This document shows positions 27,001-35,349 of a stretch of DNA of 64,000 nucleotides, piece by piece. The DNA lies in NCBI RefSeq assembly GCF_000687995.1, contig NZ_JIAC01000001.1, forward strand, positions 806,001 through 870,000. The letters run 5' to 3'. The notes under the pieces were generated by a model. The model worked only from the letters and a program-made list of their open reading frames with translations. It had not been told where the DNA came from and searched no databases. How positions within the stretch are numbered: the first letter of the stretch is position 1; every line of letters begins with the position of its first letter. A program made the translations under genes and the position numbers. The stretch is from Selenomonas ruminantium AC2024. GTDB lineage: Bacteria > Bacillota > Negativicutes > Selenomonadales > Selenomonadaceae.

Positions 27001-27422
27001 TGGCGCATATCGGCGAGCGGTTGAAGCAGCAGGGGATTGGCTATTATTATCTCGACGGCTCCACGCCATCATTGGAGCGCATCCGCTTGGTTAAGGCATT
27101 TAATGAGGGCGCAACGCCTGTGTTCTTGATATCGCTCAAAGCGGGCGGCACGGGGCTCAATCTCACTGGTGCGGATATGGTTATCCACTTCGACCCGTGG
27201 TGGAATCCCGCAGTGGAAGACCAGGCCACGGACAGAGCTTACCGCTTGGGGCAGAAAAATAACGTGCAGGTCATCCGCATGCTGGCCAAGGGCACCGTGG
27301 AGGAAAAAATCTATGAGTTGCAGCAGAAGAAAAAATCCTTGATTGACCAGATGATACAGCCGGGAGAGAACTTCCTGTCGCGGCTGACGGATGAGGAGAT
27401 AAGAGAACTGTTCCAGAAGTAA
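24099..27422 (+). CDS. SNF2-family helicase with SWIM zinc finger
   Basis: A 1107-residue protein. A SWIM zinc-binding motif (CDCPAAKQYLGACKHVV) sits near residue 70. A long bacterial SNF2-associated region follows, then the two SNF2 ATPase lobes: DDMGLGKTLQV (Walker A, ~673), FLDEAQHIKNP (~770), LTGTPIENTLTELWSIF, and in lobe 2 SLKAGGTGLNLTGADMVIHF and DRAYRLGQ. It probably remodels protein-DNA complexes, for instance clearing RNA polymerase or aiding repair. GGGAG fits ATG 24099; a TTG at 24090 lies too close to it. It stands alone and is followed after 34 bases by nested-palindrome copy B. Confidence 0.9.
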   Translation: MLKDITIKSLASDTVYKRGLDYYRERVVDDLTALNEAKTEWQAYVYGTENYEVYIKLNRRGDNVEEYDCDCPAAKQYLGACKHVVATLLAIQDEQEMDLPRSLSAEFAKLGVTTGRNMLKQKEKEQQERQSLASQRMFSFFREAAEADKARITVGQAEYAHLVPRLFVDEYYGTYKRWLEFRFGLDKLYVVKNAASFVEAMEKHEDWQLGTKNKVNLSQVHWGDEQSAQIYALLQKYYRTEQGMFAAGSTNHYYYMSYHSYLFDQKQFRLSEDALAEFLTIMGDSPFELRLNGAEIETVQAVQGNPHIELELQENEGYGELLVSDAEIVPLDESCRFVYQEGKIFQTEKKFAQGLQPLLRTFEAAETVKIRPQDMTAFFGQVLPQIEKAAEIKIAPKFMEEYVVHPLTAELYIDYEGDGIAVRPKFAYGDAVFNPLVETEPPLRDGRKLVRDEQKEQEVILRLTHYGFKKKRDQMVQRDEEKSYEFLTEELPNLPEWVDVFYSDAFANRPVRPMPKVTAGVSVNDFDLLEVTFNAKDLDFNELMEILDSYRQKRKYHRLRDKSFITLGDQQMQAIADFVDNTGIAASKAQGMKVELPLSQAMYLDELARADEALRLERSKAFRTIVRDIRHPEESTAEVPESLRGILREYQVTGFSWLSTLSQYHLGGILADDMGLGKTLQVITFLVSQQDYKEPPSLVIAPTSLMYNWLEEIARFAPELKACAVAGTKAERQKILDEADASFDVLITTYNMLKRDIDMYEKRRFRYAFLDEAQHIKNPTTQNARAVKRLKTSGYFALTGTPIENTLTELWSIFDFLMPGYLLSHKKFKDRYETPIVREQDERSLKDLKRHVMPFILRRMKKDVLTELPDKVERKMVSSMTPKQEKVYQGWFLKSQKEFAQQLAAGDDSRIKILAILTRLRQIACDPAMFLEGYTGGSGKLDQLEEVVSEAVEGGHRILIFSQFTTMLAHIGERLKQQGIGYYYLDGSTPSLERIRLVKAFNEGATPVFLISLKAGGTGLNLTGADMVIHFDPWWNPAVEDQATDRAYRLGQKNNVQVIRMLAKGTVEEKIYELQQKKKSLIDQMIQPGENFLSRLTDEEIRELFQK

Positions 27423-27456
27423 TTCCTGTTCGATGCGTAGGTGCTTAGTTCGAGGC

Positions 27457-27661
27457 GCGTAGGCGCGGGGCGGGTACTTGTGCTTTCGCTTAGCCGTCTG
27501 GCTAAAATTATTTTTTGCCTTTCAATTCAGTATCCTGACCAGTCAAAACTCGCTTTGCTCAAACAGTTGACTGGTCAAGATAAAACAGCGGTGGGCAAAA
27601 AATAATTTCTTCACGCCAGACGGCAAACGCTACAGCTCAAGCACCCGCCCCGCGCCTACGC
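27457..27661 (+). repeat. Nested-palindrome element, copy B
   Basis: A 205-bp element with perfect 19-bp outer arms (27457-27475 with 27643-27661), a lower stem GTCTGGC/GCCAGAC, and AT-rich arms AAATTATTTTTTGCC/GGCAAAAAATAATTT. The inner stem TGACCAGTCAA/TTGACTGGTCA carries the loop AACTCGCTTTGCTCAAACA. It begins 34 bases after the SNF2 stop codon. The rest of the 369-base gap up to the ArsC-like gene shows no gene. Confidence 0.85.
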
Positions 27662-27791
27662 GAAGGAACTACCGTGCGGATTGATAAGCCTTCCCCTTGA
27701 GGGGGCGGATGAGGTGATGTTTTAGTTCTCTTCACTGCAGGAATCATCAGTGGCTTTGACGAATTGGCAAGGGAGAAAGGATGTGGCAGTT

Positions 27792-28151
27792 ATGAGCGGC
27801 AATATTTTCGTATGTTATCCTCGCTGTACTACCTGCAAGAAGGCGGAGAAGTGGCTGGCGGAGCAGGGGATTGTGGTTGCGGTGCGGGATATAAAGGAAG
27901 ATAATCCCACGGAGAAGGAGTTGCGGCAGTGGCATAAAAAGAGCGGCCTGCCGTTGAAGCGTTTCTTTAACACCAGCGGTCTGAAGTATAAGGAACTGGG
28001 GCTGAAGGACAAGCTCCCTTCTATGAGCGAGGATGAGCAGTATACCCTGCTGGCTACGGACGGCATGCTGGTGAAGCGGCCTATTCTGGTCAGTGATAAA
28101 GGTGTGCTAGTGGGCTTTAAGGAAAAGGAATGGCTGGAAAAACTTATATAA
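27792..28151 (+). CDS. ArsC/Spx-family thioredoxin-fold protein
   Basis: A roughly 119-residue protein with the family's N-terminal redox motif FVCYPRCTTCKKAEKWL (CxxC) and the C-terminal KRPILV segment. Members include arsenate-reductase-like YffB and the RNA-polymerase regulator Spx. This length and the RCTTC motif fit the YffB/arsenate reductase-related branch better than Spx, and no ars genes are nearby. AGAAAGG at 27774-27780 fits ATG 27792; GTG 27783 is a possible alternative. Confidence 0.8.
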   Translation: MSGNIFVCYPRCTTCKKAEKWLAEQGIVVAVRDIKEDNPTEKELRQWHKKSGLPLKRFFNTSGLKYKELGLKDKLPSMSEDEQYTLLATDGMLVKRPILVSDKGVLVGFKEKEWLEKLI

Positions 28152-28156
28152 ATGGC

Positions 28157-28191
28157 AAAATCCCGCATCTTGTTTAAGGTGCGGGATTTTT
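28157..28191. terminator. Bidirectional terminator
   Basis: An 11-bp stem AAAATCCCGCA with its complement lies between the converging ArsC-like and membrane-protein genes, with T tracts on both strands. Confidence 0.85.
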
Positions 28192-28204
28192 GCCGGGTGT
28201 GGTT

Positions 28205-28624
28205 TCAAATAGTGCCGCGCAATACAGCGTAGGCGGCCATCAGATCGGTGATGAGGGCGAAGGCAACGCAGAGGGCGATGATGGTTTTGGCAAGCAGGTG
28301 TTTACCTTCGGTTTTCAGCCGGCGATAGAAGAACAGGTACAGGCCGAGGAATAACGCGGCGTTGAAGCCAATCATTTCCACGATAAGGGCGTTGTGTCGG
28401 GTGAATTGCATAAGATTACTTTCACAGAAGAGGGTAAATATGCCCACAAGGATGACTAAGAGATACCTGACCTTAAAGCCCACCCGCTTTATCTGTATGA
28501 GAGCGAATAATATCATAATGGCGGCAAGGGCAAGATACCAGGCTGTTTGGGAAAAGATGTGTAGCAGGAAAAGACCGCTGAAAATAAGGAGAAAAGCTAA
28601 GAGTCTGCGTACGTTTGGATTCAT
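28205..28624 (-). CDS. Small membrane protein of unknown function
   Basis: A 139-residue protein with four hydrophobic segments (about 8-25, 28-45, 53-70 and 78-97) and a fifth near the C terminus. No family is recognised. GGAGG precedes the ATG. It is a single minus-strand gene, divergent from the coiled-coil gene at 28754. Confidence 0.65.
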   Translation of the reverse strand: MNPNVRRLLAFLLIFSGLFLLHIFSQTAWYLALAAIMILFALIQIKRVGFKVRYLLVILVGIFTLFCESNLMQFTRHNALIVEMIGFNAALFLGLYLFFYRRLKTEGKHLLAKTIIALCVAFALITDLMAAYAVLRGTI

Positions 28625-28691
28625 GGTGATACCTCCTGATCTTTTTTTTCAGCATAGCATAGGGGGATTAAAATTTACTTAAAATTTCCAT

Positions 28692-28717
28692 TAAGTATTT
28701 CGCCTTTTCACCGATAG
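28692..28717 (+). promoter_or_regulatory. Possible sigma-28 (flagellar) promoter
   Basis: TAAG (28692-28695), 14 bases and ACCGATAG (28710-28717) resemble the TAAA-N14/15-GCCGATAT pattern of flagellar sigma factors. It lies 37 bases before the coiled-coil gene. No sigma-70 boxes compete nearby. Confidence 0.4.
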
Positions 28718-28753
28718 TAGGAATAGAGAGACTATTGGCAAGGAGGGATAGAA

Positions 28754-29719
28754 ATGGCAATGATTGCCCGCGTGGCAGAGGATAAGCAGAGCTTATTGCA
28801 GACGGAAACCGTCTGGCAGAAGATGCAGAAGGACACTTCCCCGCAAAAGGAGAAGGAGGACACAGTAATCGGCAAAGCGGCGGAGGTCTATATCAGCAAA
28901 GAAGGGCGCAAGCTCAGCGAGGAAGCACTTGACCCTTTGACCCGCCTGTCGCAGACGGATTTTATGACGGACGCGGAAAAGCAACTGTCCAAGCTCTGGC
29001 AAGAGGAGCAGGACAAGGCCGAGTACAAGAAACAGGCGGCAGAGATTGAGGAGCGTCTGGCCAAAGATGCAGGGCTCACCGACAAGGAAAGGGAAGATTT
29101 GCAGGCCCAGGCGGATAAACTCAAGGAAAAGGGCATGACTTTGGATGATAAGCTCTATGCGCTCTATGACAAGAAAAATGGTATCGAGAAGAATATTGCG
29201 GAAAATGATGGTAAGTATATGGCGGCGGATATTGCTGGCCTGCAAAAGCAGATTGACCAGTTGAATCGAGAGATTTACAATGCTGCCGCTGACATAACCC
29301 GTGATGGGAAGATGAAAGATTTTCTGACACAGCAGGTGTTGAAGGAGCGGGCAGATTTGGGAATTGCCGCCAATAAAGCGAAGATTGCCAATGCGGAGTT
29401 GGAACTGCGGGATAGTGAGGCTTCCGTGACCACCCGCACGGCCGAGCAGATACAGAAGCAGGCCGATGAAAACGGCAAGTATCAGCCAACCGCTGCTGAT
29501 GTGGTACAGGAGGCCGTGGAGGAAGGTAAGGCCAGAGCTGAGAAGGCCGAGGAAGAAACAGGTAAACTAGCTGACAAAGGCAGAGAATCAGCTCTCAATA
29601 TGCAAAGCAATCTGGTGCAGGAAGCTAATCGTGGTGCAGACGCGGGGACGGATGAGAAAATCATCAATCACACGGAAGATATCAAAAAGCTGACTATAGA
29701 AGATGCCCTGCAACGCTAA
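28754..29719 (+). CDS. Coiled-coil protein of unknown function
   Basis: A 321-residue, strongly charged protein. Residues ~75-190 are predicted long coiled coil (repeated EERLAKDAGL, LQAQADKLKEK, LQKQIDQLNREI). There is no signal peptide, membrane segment or cysteine. The N-terminal segment VYISKEGRKLSEEAL resembles the V-x-I-S-x-x-(A/G)-R motif found near the N terminus of many uncharacterised Firmicutes proteins, some in flagellar loci. Together with the sigma-28-like promoter this hints at a motility link, which remains inference. AAGGAGG precedes the ATG, and a terminator follows. Confidence 0.7.
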   Translation: MAMIARVAEDKQSLLQTETVWQKMQKDTSPQKEKEDTVIGKAAEVYISKEGRKLSEEALDPLTRLSQTDFMTDAEKQLSKLWQEEQDKAEYKKQAAEIEERLAKDAGLTDKEREDLQAQADKLKEKGMTLDDKLYALYDKKNGIEKNIAENDGKYMAADIAGLQKQIDQLNREIYNAAADITRDGKMKDFLTQQVLKERADLGIAANKAKIANAELELRDSEASVTTRTAEQIQKQADENGKYQPTAADVVQEAVEEGKARAEKAEEETGKLADKGRESALNMQSNLVQEANRGADAGTDEKIINHTEDIKKLTIEDALQR

Positions 29720-29736
29720 AAAGAATAAAAGGAATT

Positions 29737-29765
29737 AACTGCTCTCCCAGTGAGGGCAGTTTTTA
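29737..29765 (+). terminator. Terminator after the coiled-coil gene
   Basis: The stem AACTGCTCTC/GAGGGCAGTT has one mismatch and is followed by TTTTATT. Confidence 0.75.
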
Positions 29766-29824
29766 TTGCCATAACGTAAATTAAACAAATTGCACTCAAT
29801 AATAAAAAAATAAAAACAGGACTT

Positions 29825-29853
29825 TTGCCGTATGAAATCGAATAGGATATATT
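29825..29853 (+). promoter_or_regulatory. Promoter of the rseC-rnf operon
   Basis: TTGCCG (29825-29830), 17 bases and TATATT (29848-29853), 25 bases before the first start codon. Confidence 0.5.
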
Positions 29854-29878
29854 GTGTGAGCCTCTGGAGGTGATGGAG

Positions 29879-30304
29879 ATGAAGCAGGAACAAGGTATTG
29901 TTTTGGAAACAGATGGCCAAACGGCGAAAGTCAAAGTGGGGCGGCATGAAGAGTGCGGCTCCTGCGGAGCCTGCAGTGGCGCGCAGAATGTGGTGGTGGA
30001 AGCAGCCAACCCCTTGGGAGCGAAAGCGGGCCAGCGGGTGCGTTTTGAATTTCGGGAGGAAAATGTGTTGACTGGGGCTTTCGTGGTCTTTATCCTGCCC
30101 TTGGTTTTCGGCGGGGTAGGCGCGGTAATTGGCCACTTCATGGCACCGTGGCTTGATGCCACTGGCAGCCTGCCTTACGTTTTGGGGGCACTGGTGTTCT
30201 TCCTGATTGCCTTAGGCCTGGTCAAGAAATTTGACCGGCGGGCGGCGCAGGATAAGGCGGCCAAACCTGTGATTATCGAGATTTTGGATAATCAACAGTC
30301 ATAA
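29879..30304 (+). CDS. rseC: RseC/MucC-family membrane protein of the Rnf operon
   Basis: A 141-residue protein: a small N-terminal beta domain with the cysteine cluster ECGSCGACSG, then two membrane segments (~70-90 and ~97-117) and a charged tail. This is the SoxR-reducing system protein RseC family, commonly encoded beside rnf genes and thought to assist Rnf-dependent redox control. TGGAGG at 29865-29870 fits ATG 29879; ATG 29873 is too close. It is the first gene of the operon, 33 bases before rnfC. Confidence 0.85.
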   Translation: MKQEQGIVLETDGQTAKVKVGRHEECGSCGACSGAQNVVVEAANPLGAKAGQRVRFEFREENVLTGAFVVFILPLVFGGVGAVIGHFMAPWLDATGSLPYVLGALVFFLIALGLVKKFDRRAAQDKAAKPVIIEILDNQQS

Positions 30305-30337
30305 TATATTTTAGGAGACTATACAAGAGGTGATTGT

Positions 30338-31708
30338 ATGTTCGAAAGCTTTCTAGGGGGCATTCACCCCAAAGACGGCAAGGAACTGGCTAAAGATAAG
30401 CCAATCGAAGATATGCCGGTGCCGCAGGAACTTGTGGTTCCGATGGGCCAGCATATCGGTGCGCCCTGCACGCCGACGGTCAAAGTGGGCGATGAGGTGA
30501 AGCGCGGCCAGCTTATCGGTACGAGTCCGGCGTTTATGCACGCCGATATTCATGCACCGGTATCGGGCAAGGTGGTAAAAATCGAGCCACGTCCCCATTC
30601 CGGAATGGGCAGCTGCATGGCGGTGGTGATTCAAAATGACGGCAAAGATGAATGGGCGGACGGCCTGCCAATGGAGCGCAACTGGCAGAGCATGGAGAAT
30701 GAGGAAATTCTCGCGGCGATTCAGAGTGCCGGTATCGTAGGTATGGGCGGGGCAACCTTCCCTGCACATATCAAATTGAAGCCGAGCAAGCCTGTAGACA
30801 TTTTGATTTTGAATGGCGCGGAATGCGAGCCATATCTGACCGCTGACTATCGGCTGATGTTGGAGGAAGGCGCAAAGATTATCACCGGCACGCAGATTCT
30901 GCAAAAACTGTTGGGCGTCAAGCGCACGGTTATCGGCATCGAGGACAATAAGCCCGAGGCCATCAAGGCGATGGAGCAGGCGGCAAATGGCACGAATATT
31001 GAAGTGGCGGCCTTAAAGACCAAGTATCCGCAAGGCGCGGAGAAAATGCTGATTAAAGTCATCAGCGGCCGTGAGGTGCCGATGGGCGGCCTGCCCATGG
31101 ATGTGGGCGCTGTGGTGCAGAATGTGGGCACGGTGGCGGCGATTGCCGATGCCGTGGAACACGGTCTGCCGTTGACGGAGCGCATTACGACCGTAACGGG
31201 TGATGCCATCAAGGAGCCGAAGAACCTGCGTATCCGCATTGGCACCCCCTATCAGGCAGCGATTGATTACTGTGGCGGCTTTGCGGAAAGCCCCAAGAAG
31301 CTCATTGCAGGCGGCCCGATGATGGGCATGGCTCAGGCAACTACGGCAGTGCCGGTGATGAAAGGTTCTTCAGGCATTCTGGCGCTGACGGCAGAAAAAG
31401 TTGACCACGGCCCGGAGATGAACTGCATCCGCTGTGGCAAATGCGTCAAGGCTTGTCCGATGGGACTTGTGCCTTCCATGCTCTCGATTTTATCGGAGCG
31501 TCAGGCATATGATGCTTGTCGTGATGAATACGGTTTGATGAACTGCGTGGAATGCGGCTGTTGCACGTTTGTGTGCCCGGCCAAGCGCAATATCGTACAG
31601 TATATCAAGAATGCCAAGGGCTTTATTCGTGCCGAGCAGATGAAGGCCAAAGCTGCGGCTGAGGCCAAGAAGGCACAGGAAGCGGCAAAGAAGGAGGCGG
31701 AAAAATGA
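30338..31708 (+). CDS. rnfC: Rnf complex subunit C
   Basis: A 456-residue peripheral subunit of the ion-translocating ferredoxin:NAD+ oxidoreductase, which holds the NADH/FMN site. It has an N-terminal barrel-sandwich region (HIGAPCTPTVKVGDEVKRGQ), the nucleotide-binding segment GIVGMGGATFPAHIK, and two [4Fe-4S] motifs near residues 364 and 403 (CIRCGKCVKACPMG; CVECGCCTFVCPAK). The C-terminal ~35 residues are Ala/Lys-rich. The operon order C-D-G-E-A-B is the clostridial type. Confidence 0.95.
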   Translation: MFESFLGGIHPKDGKELAKDKPIEDMPVPQELVVPMGQHIGAPCTPTVKVGDEVKRGQLIGTSPAFMHADIHAPVSGKVVKIEPRPHSGMGSCMAVVIQNDGKDEWADGLPMERNWQSMENEEILAAIQSAGIVGMGGATFPAHIKLKPSKPVDILILNGAECEPYLTADYRLMLEEGAKIITGTQILQKLLGVKRTVIGIEDNKPEAIKAMEQAANGTNIEVAALKTKYPQGAEKMLIKVISGREVPMGGLPMDVGAVVQNVGTVAAIADAVEHGLPLTERITTVTGDAIKEPKNLRIRIGTPYQAAIDYCGGFAESPKKLIAGGPMMGMAQATTAVPVMKGSSGILALTAEKVDHGPEMNCIRCGKCVKACPMGLVPSMLSILSERQAYDACRDEYGLMNCVECGCCTFVCPAKRNIVQYIKNAKGFIRAEQMKAKAAAEAKKAQEAAKKEAEK

Positions 31709-32721
31709 GTGAAGAAGCAGTAAAACAGGAAACAGCAAGCTCGCTGTTTACGGTTTCCGTATCTCCGCATATTCGTGATGATGAAACCATCAGCCATATT
31801 ATGTGGCAGGTTAACGCGGCGCTATTGCCGGCGGCACTCTTTGCCGTCTGGTGGTTTGGTGTCCCTGCACTTATCAATATGATTGTCGGTGTGGTCTTTG
31901 CGGTGCTTGGTGAATATCTCTGGCAGAAGGGAATGCACCAGCCCATTACGGCCTTTGATGGCAGTGCCTGCATTACGGGCCTGCTACTGGCTATGTCGAT
32001 GTCTCCCGTATTGCCGCCTTATATGGTGGCTATTGGTTCCCTGCTGGCGGTTATCGTAGCCAAGCAGTCCATGGGCGGCTTGGGCTTTAATATCTTTAAC
32101 CCTGCCCATATCGGACGCGCGGCACTCATGGTGTCCTGGCCGGTAGCGATGACGACCTGGACGAAGATGGCGGATGCCAGCGGTGGCGTGGATGCCATGA
32201 CCTCGGCAACGCCGCTCAATATTTTGAAGATGCAGGGTTATGATGCCCTGATTGCGACTTTTGGCAGTCAGTCAGACCTCTATTGGAATCTCTTTATCGG
32301 CACGCGCAATGGCTCGCTGGGCGAAACCAGCACGCTTTTATTGCTGCTTGGCGGGCTGTATCTGATTTGGAAAGGCTATGTCAACTGGCAGGTGCCGGTG
32401 ACGATGATTGCTACGGTGGCCATTCTTACCTGGATTTTTGGCCCCGCAGGACTCTTTACCGGTGACCCGGTGTTCCATGTGATGGCAGGCGGGCTCATGC
32501 TCGGTGCCTTCTTTATGGCGACCGATATGGTGACGATTCCCATGACCATTAAGGGGCAGCTGATTTTTGCGGTGGGTGCAGGCGCACTTACTGTGCTTAT
32601 CCGTCTGGTGGGCGGCTATCCCGAAGGGGTTTGCTATTCCCTGCTTCTGATGAATGCCGTGACACCGCTTATCGATAGGTTCTGCAAACCGCGTATCTTT
32701 GGGGCAGGAGGTGCAAAATAA
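31705..32721 (+). CDS. rnfD: Rnf complex subunit D
   Basis: A 338-residue membrane subunit with about eight to ten segments. It has the RnfD/NqrB flavin-attachment region (DAMTSATPLN, residues ~170-180, where the threonine of S-A-T carries FMN) and GGLGFNIFNPAHIGRA. It takes part in the ion-pumping core. The start overlaps the rnfC stop codon by four bases. Confidence 0.95.
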   Translation: MSEEAVKQETASSLFTVSVSPHIRDDETISHIMWQVNAALLPAALFAVWWFGVPALINMIVGVVFAVLGEYLWQKGMHQPITAFDGSACITGLLLAMSMSPVLPPYMVAIGSLLAVIVAKQSMGGLGFNIFNPAHIGRAALMVSWPVAMTTWTKMADASGGVDAMTSATPLNILKMQGYDALIATFGSQSDLYWNLFIGTRNGSLGETSTLLLLLGGLYLIWKGYVNWQVPVTMIATVAILTWIFGPAGLFTGDPVFHVMAGGLMLGAFFMATDMVTIPMTIKGQLIFAVGAGALTVLIRLVGGYPEGVCYSLLLMNAVTPLIDRFCKPRIFGAGGAK

Positions 32722-33281
32722 TGAGCAGCAACGAACATTCTACGTTCAAGATTGCCTTTAATTTGGCGGCGGCCTGCTTTATCTCCGGCATCGTCATCGG
32801 CTCCGTGTACTTCGTGACGGCTCCTGTGGCAGCGCAGAAAGCTGAGGAAATGAAACAGGAATCGATGAAGTCGCTGGTGCCCGAAGCGGAACACTTCACG
32901 GAAGTGGCCGGCCATGAGGGCTGGTTTACAGCCGAAAAAGGCGGCAAGGCTATTGCTTATATCGTGCCCTCTGAAAGCAAGGGCTATGGCGGCAAAATCA
33001 AAATGCTGGTGGCCGTGACGGCAGACAGCAAAGTTATTGATTTTTCGATTTTAGAGCATAACGAAACGCCGGGGCTTGGCGACAACGCGCAGAAGCCCGA
33101 ATTCCGGCAGATGTTTGCGGGGAAGGGGGCGGATAAGTTAGAAGTCACCAAAGACCCCGCAAATAAGGAAAACATTCAGGCCATGACCGGCGCGACGATT
33201 TCTTCCCGCGCTGTGACCAAGGGTGTGCGGGAAGCTGTGGAAGCAGTCGCCGCCTACAAGGCTGAGGGAGGTGCGAAGTGA
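32721..33281 (+). CDS. rnfG: Rnf complex subunit G
   Basis: A 186-residue subunit with one N-terminal membrane anchor (~10-32) and an extracytoplasmic FMN-binding domain. The covalent flavin site is MTGATISSRAV, with the threonine near residue 156. Its start shares a base with the rnfD stop codon. Confidence 0.94.
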   Translation: MSSNEHSTFKIAFNLAAACFISGIVIGSVYFVTAPVAAQKAEEMKQESMKSLVPEAEHFTEVAGHEGWFTAEKGGKAIAYIVPSESKGYGGKIKMLVAVTADSKVIDFSILEHNETPGLGDNAQKPEFRQMFAGKGADKLEVTKDPANKENIQAMTGATISSRAVTKGVREAVEAVAAYKAEGGAK

Positions 33282-33919
33282 TGAAGGAACATTGGCAAAT
33301 CTTCAGCAAGGGGCTTATTGCCGAAAATCCGATTTTCATTCTGGCGCTGTCCCTGTGCCCGGCACTGGCTGTAACAACGACGGTTATCAATGGGCTGACC
33401 ATGGGCCTTACGGTGACGTTTGTTATTACCACCAACAATGTCGTGGTGTCCATCGTGCGCAAATGGGTCAATCCCAAGGTGCGTGTGCCCGTGTATATCA
33501 CCTCGATTGCCACGATTGTCACGGTGGCCCAGCTCGTTTTGCAGGCGTATTTTCCGGTGCTCTACAAGGCTATGGGCATCTATCTGGCGCTTGTGGTGGT
33601 GTTCGCCATCATTTTGGCGCGGGCGGAGGTGTTCGCCTCGAAAAATGGCGTCTGGAAGTCTTTTTTGGATGGCTTCGGCATGGGCTGCGGTTTTACGCTT
33701 GCGATGCTCACGATTGCCGTTATTCGCGAACTCTTTGGCGCTGGCACCATCTTGGGTGTGCCGGTCTTCGGTGAGGGCTACAATCCCATGCTGATGATGA
33801 TTCTGCCGCCGGGTGCCTTTATCCTGATTGGCTATTTAGTTGCGGCTTGCAAGACCTGGAATGCCAAGCAGGAAGAAAAGGCCCGCTTGGCGGAGTTAAA
33901 AGCAGGAAAGGAGGCCTAA
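33281..33919 (+). CDS. rnfE: Rnf complex subunit E
   Basis: A 212-residue membrane subunit with six segments, including the conserved NPIFILALSLCPALAVTT, which supplies a cysteine for the intramembrane iron-sulfur site shared with RnfA. GGAGG favours ATG 33281 over the GTG immediately before it. Confidence 0.94.
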   Translation: MKEHWQIFSKGLIAENPIFILALSLCPALAVTTTVINGLTMGLTVTFVITTNNVVVSIVRKWVNPKVRVPVYITSIATIVTVAQLVLQAYFPVLYKAMGIYLALVVVFAIILARAEVFASKNGVWKSFLDGFGMGCGFTLAMLTIAVIRELFGAGTILGVPVFGEGYNPMLMMILPPGAFILIGYLVAACKTWNAKQEEKARLAELKAGKEA

Positions 33920-33922
33920 ATT

Positions 33923-34498
33923 ATGGGAGAGTATTTAACTTTATTTATCGGCGCGGTTGTGGTCAATAACTTCGTGCTGACGAAATTTTTGGGCCTTTGT
34001 ATCTTCTTCGGTATCTCCAAGAATTTAAGCGCTTCGGTAGGCATGGGCATGGCGGTAACCTCCGTTATGACCATGAGTTCCATTCTTGCGTGGATTGTCT
34101 ACTTCTTCGTGCTGGAACCCTTGGGGCTGACCTTCCTGACGACGATTGTGTTCGTCGTGCTGACGGCCAGCTTTGTGCAGCTGTTGGAACTGGTCATCAA
34201 GAAACAGGCTCCGGCGCTCTACAATATGTGGGGCATTTACCTCTTGCTGATTGCCACCAACTGTATCGTGTTGGCTGTACCCCTGCTCAATGTCGAGAGC
34301 AATTACAGTCTCTTGAAGAGTATCGTCTTTGCCATCGGCTCCGGTCTGGGCTTTGCGGTAGCCATCATCCTCATGGCGTCTTTGCGGGAAAAATTGGTTT
34401 ACGCCAACGTGCCCAAGCCGTTGCAGGGCATTGGCATTGCCTTTATTCTGGCGGGAATGCTTTCTCTGGCCTTCCTGGGCTTTGCAGGCATGTTGTGA
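33923..34498 (+). CDS. rnfA: Rnf complex subunit A
   Basis: A 191-residue membrane subunit with six segments, pseudo-symmetric with RnfE. The signature NNFVLTKFLGLCIFFG includes the conserved cysteine. It lies three bases after rnfE. Confidence 0.95.
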   Translation: MGEYLTLFIGAVVVNNFVLTKFLGLCIFFGISKNLSASVGMGMAVTSVMTMSSILAWIVYFFVLEPLGLTFLTTIVFVVLTASFVQLLELVIKKQAPALYNMWGIYLLLIATNCIVLAVPLLNVESNYSLLKSIVFAIGSGLGFAVAIILMASLREKLVYANVPKPLQGIGIAFILAGMLSLAFLGFAGML

Positions 34499-34508
34499 GG
34501 TGTAGTAA

Positions 34509-35339
34509 ATGGAAAAAGCAATGATGATTATCGTCGTGCTGGTCGGTGTCGGGTTGTTCTTCGGCATCGTACTGGCACTGGCGGATAAGAAATTCTATAT
34601 GGCGGTGAATCCGCTGATTAACGAGGTGGAGGAAATCCTCCCCAAGGGGCAGTGCGGCGCCTGCGGTTTTGCGGGCTGTGCCAAATATGCTGAAGCTGTG
34701 GTCGAAGACCCCAGCGTTGCGCCAAATCTCTGTGTGCCGGGCAAGGCGGCTGTAGCGGCTAAGGTTGCTGAACTGACAGGTAAGAAAGCCGAAGTGACCG
34801 AGCCTAAGTATGCCACGCTCAAATGCCGCGGTACGAAAACCGCGGCCGCCATGGCAGCCCATTACGAGGGTGTGCCGGACTGTGCGGCGGCCAAACTCAT
34901 TCAGGGAGGCCCAAAGGGCTGCAAGTTTGGCTGTATCGGTTTTGGCAACTGCGTCAAGGCCTGCCCCTTTGGTGCCATGAGCATGGGCGCTGACGGCCTG
35001 CCTGTGGTGGACAAGGATATCTGTACCGGCTGTGGCAAGTGCGTAGCGACCTGCCCACAGGCCATCCTGACACTCAAGACATTCAACGAGCCTGTGGAAG
35101 TGCTCTGCAGTTCCCACGACAAGGGACCTGCGGCCAAGAAACTCTGCCAGAACGCCTGCATCGGCTGCGGCCTTTGCATGCGAAATTGCAGTCATGGCGC
35201 GATTAAGATTGACAATTTCGTAGCCGTCGTGGATGGCAGCAAGTGCGCTGAATGTGCGGAGCCGACTTGCCTGGCTAAGTGTCCGACTGGGGCGATAAAG
35301 TCTGTTATAGATGTAACCGTAGCACAAAAGACGGCGTAA
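34509..35339 (+). CDS. rnfB: Rnf complex subunit B
   Basis: A 276-residue iron-sulfur subunit that accepts electrons from ferredoxin. It has an N-terminal membrane helix (~5-25), the RnfB-type cluster CGACGFAGCAKYAEA (~48-62), and several ferredoxin motifs (CIGFGNCVKACPFG; CTGCGKCVATCPQ; CIGCGLCMRNC; CAECAEPTCLAKCPTG). It is the last operon gene. No simple terminator follows; nested-palindrome copy C begins 11 bases after the stop codon. Confidence 0.95.
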   Translation: MEKAMMIIVVLVGVGLFFGIVLALADKKFYMAVNPLINEVEEILPKGQCGACGFAGCAKYAEAVVEDPSVAPNLCVPGKAAVAAKVAELTGKKAEVTEPKYATLKCRGTKTAAAMAAHYEGVPDCAAAKLIQGGPKGCKFGCIGFGNCVKACPFGAMSMGADGLPVVDKDICTGCGKCVATCPQAILTLKTFNEPVEVLCSSHDKGPAAKKLCQNACIGCGLCMRNCSHGAIKIDNFVAVVDGSKCAECAEPTCLAKCPTGAIKSVIDVTVAQKTA

Positions 35340-35349
35340 AAGCAGCACC

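Noticed and set aside
25161-27008. Open frame of about 615 codons antisense to the SNF2 gene
   Set aside because: The opposite strand encodes intact SNF2 motifs throughout, and the antisense product has no recognisable domain.
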